A stretch of 48,207 bases of DNA from Anaerolineales bacterium (GTDB lineage Bacteria; Chloroflexota; Anaerolineae; Anaerolineales; Villigracilaceae): positions 1 to 48,207 of the forward strand of contig JAHDWC010000008.1 in assembly GCA_023382575.1 (NCBI GenBank), written 5' to 3'. Both the position numbers and the translations under genes were made by a program. Shown here in pieces: positions 17,421 through 25,073 of this stretch (position 1 is the first letter of the stretch; every line of letters starts with the position of its first letter). Below the pieces are notes generated by a model, which was not told the origin of the DNA, searched no databases, and saw only the letters and a list, made by a program, of their open reading frames with translations.

Positions 17421-17579
17421 ATGGATACCATTCCCAACACAACCAACTATATGACCGCAGGCTTCGTCGTCTCGTTCCTCACCCTCGGCATCTACGTCCT
17501 CAGCATCTACATCCGCAACAAGAATCTGAAACGTGACCTCGACTTGCTCGAGGACATGGAAAAATCTGAAAAGAAATAA
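17421..17579 (+). CDS. CcmD-like small membrane protein
   Basis: A 52-residue frame starting at ATG 17421 with GGAGA upstream, 13 bp after ccmC. It has one membrane helix (MTAGFVVSFLTLGIYVLSIYI) followed by a charged tail (RNKNLKRDLDLLEDMEKSEKK). Size, position and topology all match CcmD, which stabilises the CcmABC-CcmE complex; CcmD sequences are too variable for a motif. It is too short for standard frame cut-offs. A terminator follows directly, so it closes the ccm operon. Confidence 0.75.
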   Translation: MDTIPNTTNYMTAGFVVSFLTLGIYVLSIYIRNKNLKRDLDLLEDMEKSEKK

Positions 17580-17588
17580 AATCTCTCG

Positions 17589-17623
17589 AAAGAGTCCGTT
17601 ATAATAAAGGCGGACTCTTTTTG
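17589..17623 (+). terminator. Intrinsic terminator at the end of the ccm operon
   Basis: AAAGAGTCCG pairs with CGGACTCTTT across a 12-nt loop, followed by TTG. The loop contains TATAAT (17600-17605), which could double as the -10 box of the next gene, leaving a 24-nt region before its ATG. Confidence 0.8.
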
Positions 17624-17629
17624 ATCCTC

Positions 17630-19276
17630 ATGCAGAAGCGTAGCTGGGTGAACCGTCTGCTCTTGATCGTGATCGCCATTTCAAATCTGGCTGTCAACCC
17701 TGGAGCCGCGTCCGCTTCCAACCTGGACCCGCTGCCTGTTTCTGAGACCAGTCCCCCCCCCGGTCCCGACCGCTTCTCCGTCATCGCTGTTGAATACACC
17801 GCCTTCGAATGGCATCTGCTCACCTGGCAGGGAAAACGATTCGCCTGCTCCGTCATTGTTGACCACGAAAGCATGCCGCTGCCCGGGGAAGTCTATCGTG
17901 ATTGTGGCGAAGACATTTACGACGTATGGATCACCCAACCTCCCTGTACGCTCAATGACATAAAAAATTGCAAAGGCTACTATGCTGTATTGATCGACAG
18001 CGAGCCCAAGGAAAAAGAGATCGCCCTCGAACTTCCTGCCGCCAGCGCCTGGGTTTCACTCGAAGATTGTGAACCCGTTTACAGCACATCCACCAATATT
18101 TGTGAAACCAAACCCACACTGGTCATCACAGGGATGGAGCCGTTGCCAAACGAATCCATCATCCGCATCGAAGGGACCTATAACGGGGAATCTTTCTTCT
18201 GCGAAGACACAGACACCTGCAAATTCCGCATCCCTGAAACTGACGAAGATGGCGCGAACGTCGAATTTTGGGCGTATTCCACCTATGGTGATAGCAGCAT
18301 CATCTACGATGCTCAAGTACGTGTCCAACTTGTGGACGAAGGCGACCCCGATCAACTTTACTGGTATGTGGATGTATTGTCCTCGCAGTGGCAGGGACAT
18401 GTGGTCGCTTCTTGCTCCGAATCATGGGACATCTTCCCGCCTGTTGGTGGCACGCCGCAATGGCTGAGTACCCCCACCCAAAGCGAAGACCTCAGCAGTG
18501 ACATCCCTTACACCTATCTGGCAGCGAATCTCATCCTACAGGGCGCTGTGGATGCTGGCTCCTGCCCTGATGGTGGGCTCTCCCCCGGAAACGTCGCCAA
18601 CCAATGCGGATTGGAAAAATCGCGTGATGCCGTGGAAGCCTGGCAGAACCAGTTCGATGATCTCATCATCAGCACCGCCAAAGATACAGGCGTGCCGGCT
18701 CGATTGTTGAAAAGCCTTTTTGCGCGCGAAAGCCAGTTCTGGCCCGGAATCTTCCAAGCGTTGGGAGATGTGGGGCTGGGGCAATTGACCGAAAACGGAG
18801 CCGACACCGCCCTCTTTTGGAATCGCTCCTTCTTCAATCAATTCTGTCCGCTGGTGATGGACTCAGAAACTTGCGGCGAAGGGTATGCCAACCTGGATGA
18901 AGAGGTTCAGGTCGAGTTGCGACGCGCGTTGGTCGGCAGTGTCAACGCGACTTGCGAGGAATGTCCGCTGGGATTGGACTTATCGCAGGCACATTTTTCA
19001 GTCGGCGTTTTTGCTCATACGATGATCGCAAATTGTGAACAGGCGGGACAGGTCATTTATAACTACACTGGCAATTCACCGGGTGAAGTCGCCTCCTACG
19101 AGGACCTGTGGAAGTTTACACTCGTCAATTACAACGCTGGCGGCGGCTGCCTCGCGGAAGCCATTACCGCTGCACAAGGCATCAGCGGATTGCCACTGAC
19201 GTGGGAGAGCGTCTCGCCGCATTTATTGGGGGCGTGTTCTGGCGCGGTGGATTACGTGAACGACATCGGCCAATAA
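17630..19276 (+). CDS. Secreted protein with C-terminal lytic-transglycosylase-like (SLT) domain
   Basis: A 548-residue exported protein. ATG 17630 gives a typical signal (NRLLLIVIAISNLAVNPGAASA); a TTG nine bases upstream is possible. Residues about 40-310 are Cys-rich and of unknown fold. The C-terminal part from about residue 350 follows the goose-lysozyme/SLT pattern: a catalytic Glu367 in ARESQFW, then GLGQLTENG and finally NYNAGGGC. The domain would cleave peptidoglycan glycan strands. Many Cys occur outside the motif (for example CEECPLG), which suggests disulfides; the neighbouring Trx-VKOR protein could make them. No partner genes hint at a secretion system. Confidence 0.7.
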   Translation: MQKRSWVNRLLLIVIAISNLAVNPGAASASNLDPLPVSETSPPPGPDRFSVIAVEYTAFEWHLLTWQGKRFACSVIVDHESMPLPGEVYRDCGEDIYDVWITQPPCTLNDIKNCKGYYAVLIDSEPKEKEIALELPAASAWVSLEDCEPVYSTSTNICETKPTLVITGMEPLPNESIIRIEGTYNGESFFCEDTDTCKFRIPETDEDGANVEFWAYSTYGDSSIIYDAQVRVQLVDEGDPDQLYWYVDVLSSQWQGHVVASCSESWDIFPPVGGTPQWLSTPTQSEDLSSDIPYTYLAANLILQGAVDAGSCPDGGLSPGNVANQCGLEKSRDAVEAWQNQFDDLIISTAKDTGVPARLLKSLFARESQFWPGIFQALGDVGLGQLTENGADTALFWNRSFFNQFCPLVMDSETCGEGYANLDEEVQVELRRALVGSVNATCEECPLGLDLSQAHFSVGVFAHTMIANCEQAGQVIYNYTGNSPGEVASYEDLWKFTLVNYNAGGGCLAEAITAAQGISGLPLTWESVSPHLLGACSGAVDYVNDIGQ

Positions 19277-19286
19277 GGCGTCGGGG

Positions 19287-20366
19287 TTAAATCAACTTCA
19301 ACTTCTCAAACCCAAATTTTGCATAGCGGATCGATAACAACATAATCAGTGTGATCAACACTGCAGAAGTGAGGCACCAGGCACAGGTCGCACCTATGAC
19401 GAAGGGCTCTAGGAAAGTCAGATAAATCGAAAACAGCGTGCCGCCAAAACTAAAAACCAATAACGCCACCAAGGCCCAATGAGACACATCGCCTTTGGAG
19501 TAACGCGCAACCAGCCACGCAATAACCAGCGCGACATATCCCATCAACCCCAACACGCCAATGGGCAGGATTCCAAATAGATGCGCATAATCGCTTTGTT
19601 GAACCGTGTTGCAGTCCCCCACTGGTCCGCAGACCGCGCTGACGTGAGCCGTTTCCACGTAGGCGAGATAACCTGCAACACCAAACCCTAACAGGCACAA
19701 AATTGGGATAGTCCAATTCCATTGGGGTGGCGTCTTCGTTTTTGTCTTTCTCTTTTTTCTAAATTCCATCACAGACCAAATCACTGCGGCGAGCATGAAC
19801 AGTAACACAATCACCGCCAGCGTATTGCCGGCTGGGTCGCGTGCAAATTTTTCCTGCCACGTTACGTCGGGCATGGTCAGAGAGGGAGAAACTGCCTGGG
19901 TGGCATCCGCAGGTTCGGGTCCGATTTGAGGCGCGGCAGTTGGTGCAATATCCAAAGTCTCACGCAAGCCGGGGATGTCTGGAAAATCCACGCCGCCTTC
20001 GGCTAGATATGTTTCGATCAAACCGGGGAGTTGGTCGGGAATATCCCCCGAGCCGATGAGATACACATCACCGATCACGAGGAAGGGAACGCCGCTTTGC
20101 TCCAGACTGAAAGCTTGCAGCGCGGCGAGAAAGAGGGTTTGCCCGTCGGGCTGGGTGACATCCACGCCGACGATCTGAAGTTGATCGCCATATTTTTCGA
20201 AAAGCGGCGGAAGGACTTCATCGATGACGTAATGACAATGTCCGCAACTGGGGGAATAGAACAACACAGCATGAACAACCGCGTTATCTGTTTGTGCCTG
20301 CACGGGGGAATGAACGAGTAAACCTGCCAGCAAAAGAATGCAAAACAGCATCTGAATTTTCTTCAC
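19287..20366 (-). CDS. Thioredoxin-VKOR fusion (disulfide-forming oxidoreductase)
   Basis: A 359-residue protein. The start is GTG 20366, set by AAAGGAG six bases upstream, followed by a signal segment. An N-terminal thioredoxin-like domain has Cys41-G-H-Cys44 (YSPSCGHCH) and a GVPFLVIGD cis-Pro loop. After a linker and one membrane helix (about 185-205), a VKOR domain follows with the paired Cys in CGPVGDC and the quinone-site Cys328-A-W-Cys331 near the C-terminus. VKOR homologues oxidise partner thioredoxins and pass electrons to quinone, replacing DsbB. In most described bacterial fusions the thioredoxin is C-terminal to VKOR; here it is N-terminal. It is convergent with the transglycosylase-like gene. 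Confidence 0.88.
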   Translation of the reverse strand: MKKIQMLFCILLLAGLLVHSPVQAQTDNAVVHAVLFYSPSCGHCHYVIDEVLPPLFEKYGDQLQIVGVDVTQPDGQTLFLAALQAFSLEQSGVPFLVIGDVYLIGSGDIPDQLPGLIETYLAEGGVDFPDIPGLRETLDIAPTAAPQIGPEPADATQAVSPSLTMPDVTWQEKFARDPAGNTLAVIVLLFMLAAVIWSVMEFRKKRKTKTKTPPQWNWTIPILCLLGFGVAGYLAYVETAHVSAVCGPVGDCNTVQQSDYAHLFGILPIGVLGLMGYVALVIAWLVARYSKGDVSHWALVALLVFSFGGTLFSIYLTFLEPFVIGATCAWCLTSAVLITLIMLLSIRYAKFGFEKLKLI

Positions 20367-20562
20367 GAGACACTCCTTTTTCGATCTTATTCAAATTTTA
20401 CTGATCCCTCCCTGTGAGACAAGTGAAGGATGTCCCCATTCAATAGGAGGATAATTTTCTGTCTCAAACCGATCATGTTGCGCCGTTTATACATAACGAT
20501 TAGTGAATCTAATAGGTGCATATTATTTTCATCACTTCCACGTATGTAGGTTTAGACTAGAA

Positions 20563-20592
20563 TCCGTATTGTGAAATATATCACAATACGGA
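20563..20592. promoter_or_regulatory. CRP/FNR-family-type operator, perfect 12-bp palindrome
   Basis: TCCGTATTGTGA and TCACAATACGGA flank AATATA. The core is TGTGA-N6-TCACA, the exact half-site arrangement of the CRP family. A possible -10 (TAGAAT, 20558-20563) abuts its left end, and the Shine-Dalgarno GGAG (20590-20593) overlaps its right end. If the -10 is used, bound protein would repress; in RNA the stem would also cover the ribosome-binding site. Activation from another promoter is possible. Confidence 0.7.
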
Positions 20593-20598
20593 GATGCG

Positions 20599-22131
20599 AT
20601 GAATAAGAGATTCTTAACAGGTACAGTGATCGTGTTGGGGCTTCTCCTTTCTGGTTGCTCGACGAAGGCAGATGCCCTTGCCGAAGCGGAGGCGGCAACA
20701 GATACTGCCGTTGTTGAACCCTCCCCCACGTCAGTGCCGGAGGCGGGCGAATGCTTGGCTTGTCACACCGATAAACAGCGTCTCATCGATACGGCCAAGC
20801 CGGAAGAAGAAGGAGGCGAAGCCGAATCCAAAGGCGTTGGCTGAGGTGGCGAGGTGGCTCCGTTGGAGCCATGGGAGAAAGTGCTCGTTGATCATGAAAC
20901 GTTTTCACAGACCGACCACGGCGAATTGACCTGTATCCAATGTCATGGCGGCACCAATATTGCGGACAAAGATCAGGCGCACGCGGACATGATCGCCAGT
21001 CCGAGTTCGCAACCAGATGTCTATTGCGCCGAATGCCATGAAGCGGAAGTGGCAGCGTACCCCAACAGCCTGCATAACACGCAAGCCGGTTACTGGACTG
21101 CGATCAATACCCGCAATGGAAATATCCCCGAAGATCATCCTGAACTGAATCAAATGTTCAACAATCACTGCGCCACTTGCCATACCACCTGCGGCGAGTG
21201 TCACGTCAGCCAGCCGGAAAATGTGGGCGGTGGTTTATTCACGGGTCATGTCTTTGAGAAGACCCCGCCGATGACGCGTTCCTGCACGGCATGCCATGGC
21301 AGCCGCGTGGGGAATGAATTCCTCGGCAAGAATGAAGGCATCACCGGCGATGTACATTTCCGCGAAGCGCGCATGAGCTGCGTGAAATGCCACGAAGGTG
21401 CGGATTTGCATGGCACCGCGGATGCAGCACTCGCATCCGATCATCGTTTGAGCGGCGCAGAAGATCCGAAGTGTATCGACTGTCATGCTGAAGTTGCCAG
21501 CGGCACGGATGGCATTGACATGCATGCCCAGCACGGAGATGGTGAAGAACTCTCGTGTCAGGTTTGTCACTCGGTCACTTACACCAGTTGTGACGGCTGC
21601 CATGTGGCGGTCAGTGAAACGAGCGGAAATCCGTTCTTCGAGACTGAGGCGACCTACACCACCTTCTTCATTGGGCGTAATCCTATTCAAAGTGAAGACC
21701 GTCCATACAAATACGTGCCTGTGCGTCATGTCCCCGTGGCGACGACCAGCTACGAGTACTACGGCGAAAACCTGTTGACGAATTTCGATGCGCTGCCGAC
21801 CTGGGTCTACGCCACGCCGCACAATATTCAACGCTTCACGCCTCAGAACGCAAGCTGTGAGTCTTGTCATGGCAATGCGGAGATCTTCCTCACCGCCGAC
21901 AAAGTACAAGCGGTTGAGTTGTCCGCCAATCAAAATGTGATCGTCAATACCATTCCCGGCCCCGTGGACTTGTATCTGGCTGCCATGCCACAGCCGGCCG
22001 ACCATACCAATCTGCTAACCGACTCATGCATCTCCTGCCATACCGAAGGGATTCGCAATGCGCCAATCTTCCCGGAGACCCATATCGAATTTAGCAACGA
22101 TAGTTGCTCTGGATGCCACAAGCTGCCCTAA
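20599..22131 (+). CDS. 13-haem cytochrome c lipoprotein with in-frame UGA (candidate selenocysteine at codon 82)
   Basis: One continuous frame of 510 codons interrupted only by TGA at 20842-20844. The first part carries a lipobox (LLLSGC20) and haem site 1 (C52-L-A-C-H56). The part after TGA begins GGEVAPLEPWEKV and has twelve more CxxCH sites: CIQCH, CAECH, CATCH, CGECH, CTACH, CVKCH, CIDCH, CQVCH, CDGCH, CESCH, CISCH and CSGCH. A GTG at 20854 could restart translation, but that product would lack an export signal and could not receive haem. The local reading would be GVG-x-GGEV, and a SECIS-like hairpin starts 10 nt after the TGA. UGA is a stop elsewhere in the window. Alternatives are a nonsense mutation or base-call error. 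Segments such as GHVFEKTPPM and DVHFREARMSC suggest a multihaem family of unknown function. The partner is the four-rhodanese lipoprotein 40 bp downstream. Confidence 0.75.
20845..20871 (+). other. SECIS-like stem-loop after the in-frame UGA
   Basis: TGGCTCC (20855-20861) and GGAGCCA (20865-20871) form a perfect 7-bp stem around GTT. The loop starts 17 nt after the UGA, within the range described for bacterial SECIS elements, and has G and U at its first positions. The bulged U seen in the E. coli fdhF element is not evident, so this is a partial match. Confidence 0.45.
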
Positions 22132-22171
22132 CGGCACTTGTTAAAAGAATCATTCTACAAAGGAAAAGAAA

Positions 22172-23899
22172 ATGTCTAAAAAACTCCATCTCGTTTTAGC
22201 TCTGCTCCTCACCTTGAGCATGATCCTGGGAGCCTGCGGGTCTCCCGCTCCCGAACCCGTCGCAGAAGTGACAGAAGAAGTTGTGGCGGAAGTCGTCACC
22301 GAAGAAGCCCCCGTCGTGGAAGAAGAAGCAGGACTCGATGTCCTTGCGCTCTTCACCGACTTGGCCGCTTCTCTCCCCGCCGACAAAGGCTACGGCTCCG
22401 TCAGCGCAGCCAAGCTGAATGAAGAACTCGTCGACAGCGCGCCCTTCCTCCTTGATGTGCGTGAAACTGCCGAACTCGAAGCCGACGGTTACATCGAAGG
22501 CAGCGTCAACATCCCAGTGCGCGAAGTGCTCGCCAACCTCGATAAACTTCCCGGTCTCGATGAACCAATCGTTGTGACTTGTGCCTCTGGTCATCGTGGC
22601 GGCATGATCATGGCTGCGCTCAAGATGTTGGGTTACACCAACGTCCGCAATTTGGGTGGCGGCACCAATGCATGGAAGAAAGCCGAACTGCCCCTCACAA
22701 CCGGCTCCCTGCCCGAAGCGCCTGCCTCCGTCAGCACGGCCATCATCGAAGATCAGGCCTTGTATGACGCGCTCAACGATTTCTTCGTCAACATGCCCGA
22801 AGGTTTCTACAGCGTCAAAGCGGACAAGCTCAACGAGATGCTGATCGAAAATCCGCCCTTCATCGTGGATGTACGCAGCACGGGTGAATGGAATAAAGAT
22901 GGTTATATCGAGGGGGCGATCAACCTTCCGTTCAATGATGTCTTCGCGAACATGGACCAGCTCCCAGCGGAGAAAGATGCGAAGATCGTCGTCTTGTGCG
23001 CTTCTGGTCATCGCGGCGGCATCATCATGATGGCTCTGCGCATGATGGGCTACACCGATGTCTCCAACCTCGCTGGTGGTTTGAATGCCTGGAAGGCTGC
23101 GGGTCTGCCGGTGGCGGGGCTGGTCAGCGAGATGGGTACCTTCCTCACCAACCTGCCTACTGACGCTGGCTTCTACAGCATCAAAGCAGACAAGCTCAAT
23201 GAAATGTTGGTTGAAAACCCGCCGTTCATCGTGGATGTGCGCGAGCCGTCTGAAGTGGAAGCGAATGGCTACATCATGGGTTCGGTGAATATTCCGATCC
23301 GTGAATTGCTCAAGAATCTGGATAAACTGCCCGGCAAGGATGAAAAGATCGTCATCACGTGTGCATCGGGTCATCGCGGCTCGCTTGGCATGATGGCACT
23401 GCGCCTCTTGGGATACAGCGATGTGGTCAACGTCAATGGCGGACTCAATGCCTGGCTCAAGGCTGAACTCCCCGTGGAAACAGGCGCTCCCGCCGCACCG
23501 ACAGCGGGTACGGCTCCCGAAGTGGATGAAGCCACCTTTGCCGCACTCGACAACTACCTGAGCAACCTGCCCGAAGGCTTCGGCGCGATCAAGTCACCAG
23601 ACTTCAATACTGAACTGGTTTCTGGAGAAGTCCCCTTCATGCTCGACGTCCGTACTGTGGATGAATGGACGGCCAACGGTCACATCGAAGGTGCGATCAA
23701 TGTCCCCGTGAACGATGTTCCTGCTAACCTCTCCCAACTCCCCGCGGATAAGGCTGCGCCCGTCGTCGTGATCTGCGCCTCGGGTCATCGTGGGGCAATG
23801 GCTCAGATGTACCTGCAATTCCTGGGCTACACCAACGTCCGCAATTTGAATGGCGGCATGAACGGCTGGATCGCGGCAGAATTGCCTGTGGTCAAGTAA
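22172..23899 (+). CDS. Lipoprotein with four tandem, complete rhodanese domains
   Basis: A 575-residue extracytoplasmic lipoprotein (lipobox MILGAC). After a Glu/Val-rich linker come four rhodanese domains, each with an intact catalytic loop Cys-Ala-Ser-Gly-His-Arg at Cys137, Cys276, Cys397 and Cys535. Every repeat carries a preceding YSVKADKLNEML-type helix and an FIVDVR strand, and ends in GLNAW or a close variant. Rhodaneses carry persulfide sulfur on the loop Cys. Four active copies on one anchored chain suggest a sulfur relay or high-capacity sulfane-sulfur carrier on the outer face. AAAGG at 22159-22163 precedes the start. It follows the 13-haem cytochrome by 40 bp and ends at a terminator, so the two form one transcription unit. 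Confidence 0.93.
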   Translation: MSKKLHLVLALLLTLSMILGACGSPAPEPVAEVTEEVVAEVVTEEAPVVEEEAGLDVLALFTDLAASLPADKGYGSVSAAKLNEELVDSAPFLLDVRETAELEADGYIEGSVNIPVREVLANLDKLPGLDEPIVVTCASGHRGGMIMAALKMLGYTNVRNLGGGTNAWKKAELPLTTGSLPEAPASVSTAIIEDQALYDALNDFFVNMPEGFYSVKADKLNEMLIENPPFIVDVRSTGEWNKDGYIEGAINLPFNDVFANMDQLPAEKDAKIVVLCASGHRGGIIMMALRMMGYTDVSNLAGGLNAWKAAGLPVAGLVSEMGTFLTNLPTDAGFYSIKADKLNEMLVENPPFIVDVREPSEVEANGYIMGSVNIPIRELLKNLDKLPGKDEKIVITCASGHRGSLGMMALRLLGYSDVVNVNGGLNAWLKAELPVETGAPAAPTAGTAPEVDEATFAALDNYLSNLPEGFGAIKSPDFNTELVSGEVPFMLDVRTVDEWTANGHIEGAINVPVNDVPANLSQLPADKAAPVVVICASGHRGAMAQMYLQFLGYTNVRNLNGGMNGWIAAELPVVK

Positions 23900-23911
23900 T
23901 CAGTTTCAGTT

Positions 23912-23927
23912 GTAGGGGTGACCCTAC
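23912..23927. repeat. Short copy of a GTAGGGG...CCCTAC palindrome
   Basis: GTAGGG and CCCTAC surround GTGA. It looks like a small member of the palindrome family seen at 36957-36984 and 37883-37909. Confidence 0.45.
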
Positions 23928-23941
23928 TAAGACAAAACATA

Positions 23942-23980
23942 AACTGCCTGTGAGGAGGATCTTACGGGCAGTTTTATTTT
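23942..23980 (+). terminator. Intrinsic terminator after the rhodanese gene
   Basis: AACTGCCTGT pairs with ACGGGCAGTT (one wobble) and is followed by TTATTTT. Confidence 0.85.
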
Positions 23981-24066
23981 GGGGCATTCCCCCCATGACA
24001 TAATTATGAGAAAGGCTTATTCTTATGCAGACGCATCATTATCCTCACTTATTGGAGAAGAAGAAA

Positions 24067-25014
24067 ATGATAGAACTCTCCACATTGCGGGTTTTTCTCG
24101 CCGCCGCAGAAGAAAAGAATTTCAGCAAAGCGGCGAAGCGATTGCACCTTTCTCAGTCGGCGGTCAGCCAGAACATCCAGGCGATGGAACGGGCATACGA
24201 CGTGGAGCTTTTCGTCCGGCATGGGCGCTCTGTCGAGTTGAGCGAGGCGGGTGACACGCTCCTCCCCATCGTCCGCGATGTGTTGCGTTCGGCTCGCCTC
24301 ATGGAGGATAGTCTGCATAACATCAAGCACGAAGTTGGCGGAGAATTGCTGATCGCCTGCTCCACGTCCGCGGGGAAATATCTCATGCCGTCGCTGCTTT
24401 CGATGTTTCAAGAGAAATATCCCGGCGTGCATCCGCGCGTCAAGGTGATGTCGCGGGAGAGCGTCTATGAACGTCTGCTTTCGCAGAAGATTCCGATGGG
24501 GGTTTCCAGCAAGCTGTTGGAACATCGTGACCTGGAATGTCAGCCATTGTTCGAAGACCGCATCTTCTTAATTGTGCCGACCAACCACCCCTGGGCGGAT
24601 TATGGTCAGGCCACGCCTGATGATTTAGTGGGGCAAAGAATTATTCTGCGTGAAGAAGTCTCTGGCACATGTGAAACCATCTTACAGGGACTCAAAAAAT
24701 ACGGCGTCACGCCCGATATGCTTAATGTGGTCATGGAACTGGGCAATCCCGAAGCCATCGAAATGGCGGTTGAACGTGGTGTGGGCATCGCCTTCGTCTC
24801 AGAAATGGTCGCCGCCCGCGGACTGGCATTTGGGCGCATCAAAAAAGTGGAAGTCCCCGACCTGGATTTGCGGCGCATGGTCTATGTCGCACGTCATGTC
24901 AACTATCCATTCACACGCGCACAAACCTTGTTCTGGGAGTTTGCCCAAAATCAGCGTGAAAACCTCAACACCGAAATTTGGAACAGCCTGACCACCTTTG
25001 AGTCTGTGGCATAA
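24067..25014 (+). CDS. LysR-family transcriptional regulator
   Basis: A 315-residue regulator. The N-terminal winged helix-turn-helix is typical (LRVFLAAAEEKNFSKAAKRLHLSQSAVSQNIQAME), followed by a linker helix and the periplasmic-binding-like effector domain (GELLIACSTSAGKYLMPSLL onward) of the CysB/CbbR/CysL type. The start MIELSTLR at 24067 has GGAG nine bases upstream; an ATG at 24025 adds 14 unsupported residues. It lies in the same direction as the Fe-S oxidoreductase gene 59 bp downstream, which is a reasonable target; the upstream rhodanese operon ends in a terminator and is less likely to be co-transcribed. The effector is unknown. Confidence 0.92.
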   Translation: MIELSTLRVFLAAAEEKNFSKAAKRLHLSQSAVSQNIQAMERAYDVELFVRHGRSVELSEAGDTLLPIVRDVLRSARLMEDSLHNIKHEVGGELLIACSTSAGKYLMPSLLSMFQEKYPGVHPRVKVMSRESVYERLLSQKIPMGVSSKLLEHRDLECQPLFEDRIFLIVPTNHPWADYGQATPDDLVGQRIILREEVSGTCETILQGLKKYGVTPDMLNVVMELGNPEAIEMAVERGVGIAFVSEMVAARGLAFGRIKKVEVPDLDLRRMVYVARHVNYPFTRAQTLFWEFAQNQRENLNTEIWNSLTTFESVA

Positions 25015-25073
25015 CCCCAACCTGTGCTAAACTTGACAAATCCATAGCATTACACAATTCGTACGGAGGCTCC

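Noticed and set aside
20367-20562. tRNA or small RNA gene in the 232-bp gap before the cytochrome gene
   Set aside because: No cloverleaf or known RNA fold was seen; only the operator and a weak -10 stand out.
20842-20844. Genome-wide reassignment of UGA to an amino acid
   Set aside because: Other genes here end in UGA at the expected place, for example 15205-15207 overlapping ccmA and 31515-31517 overlapping the next permease.
20854-22131. Separate cytochrome gene starting at GTG 20854
   Set aside because: The product would have no signal peptide, so its haem sites could not be loaded outside the membrane. The frame is the same as that of the upstream 81-codon part, which carries the lipobox.
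20599-22131. Known multihaem enzyme such as NrfA, hydroxylamine oxidoreductase or octahaem tetrathionate reductase
   Set aside because: Haem count is 13, there is no CxxCK site and the spacing of motifs does not match these enzymes as I know them.
22196-23374. Long antisense frame opposite the rhodanese gene (392 codons)
   Set aside because: It is a mirror of the repeated, G+C-rich rhodanese coding sequence and has no ribosome-binding site or recognisable domain.
25033-25038. Consensus -35 (TTGACA) promoter for the Fe-S oxidoreductase gene
   Set aside because: No acceptable -10 lies at 16-18 nt spacing, so it was not listed as a promoter.
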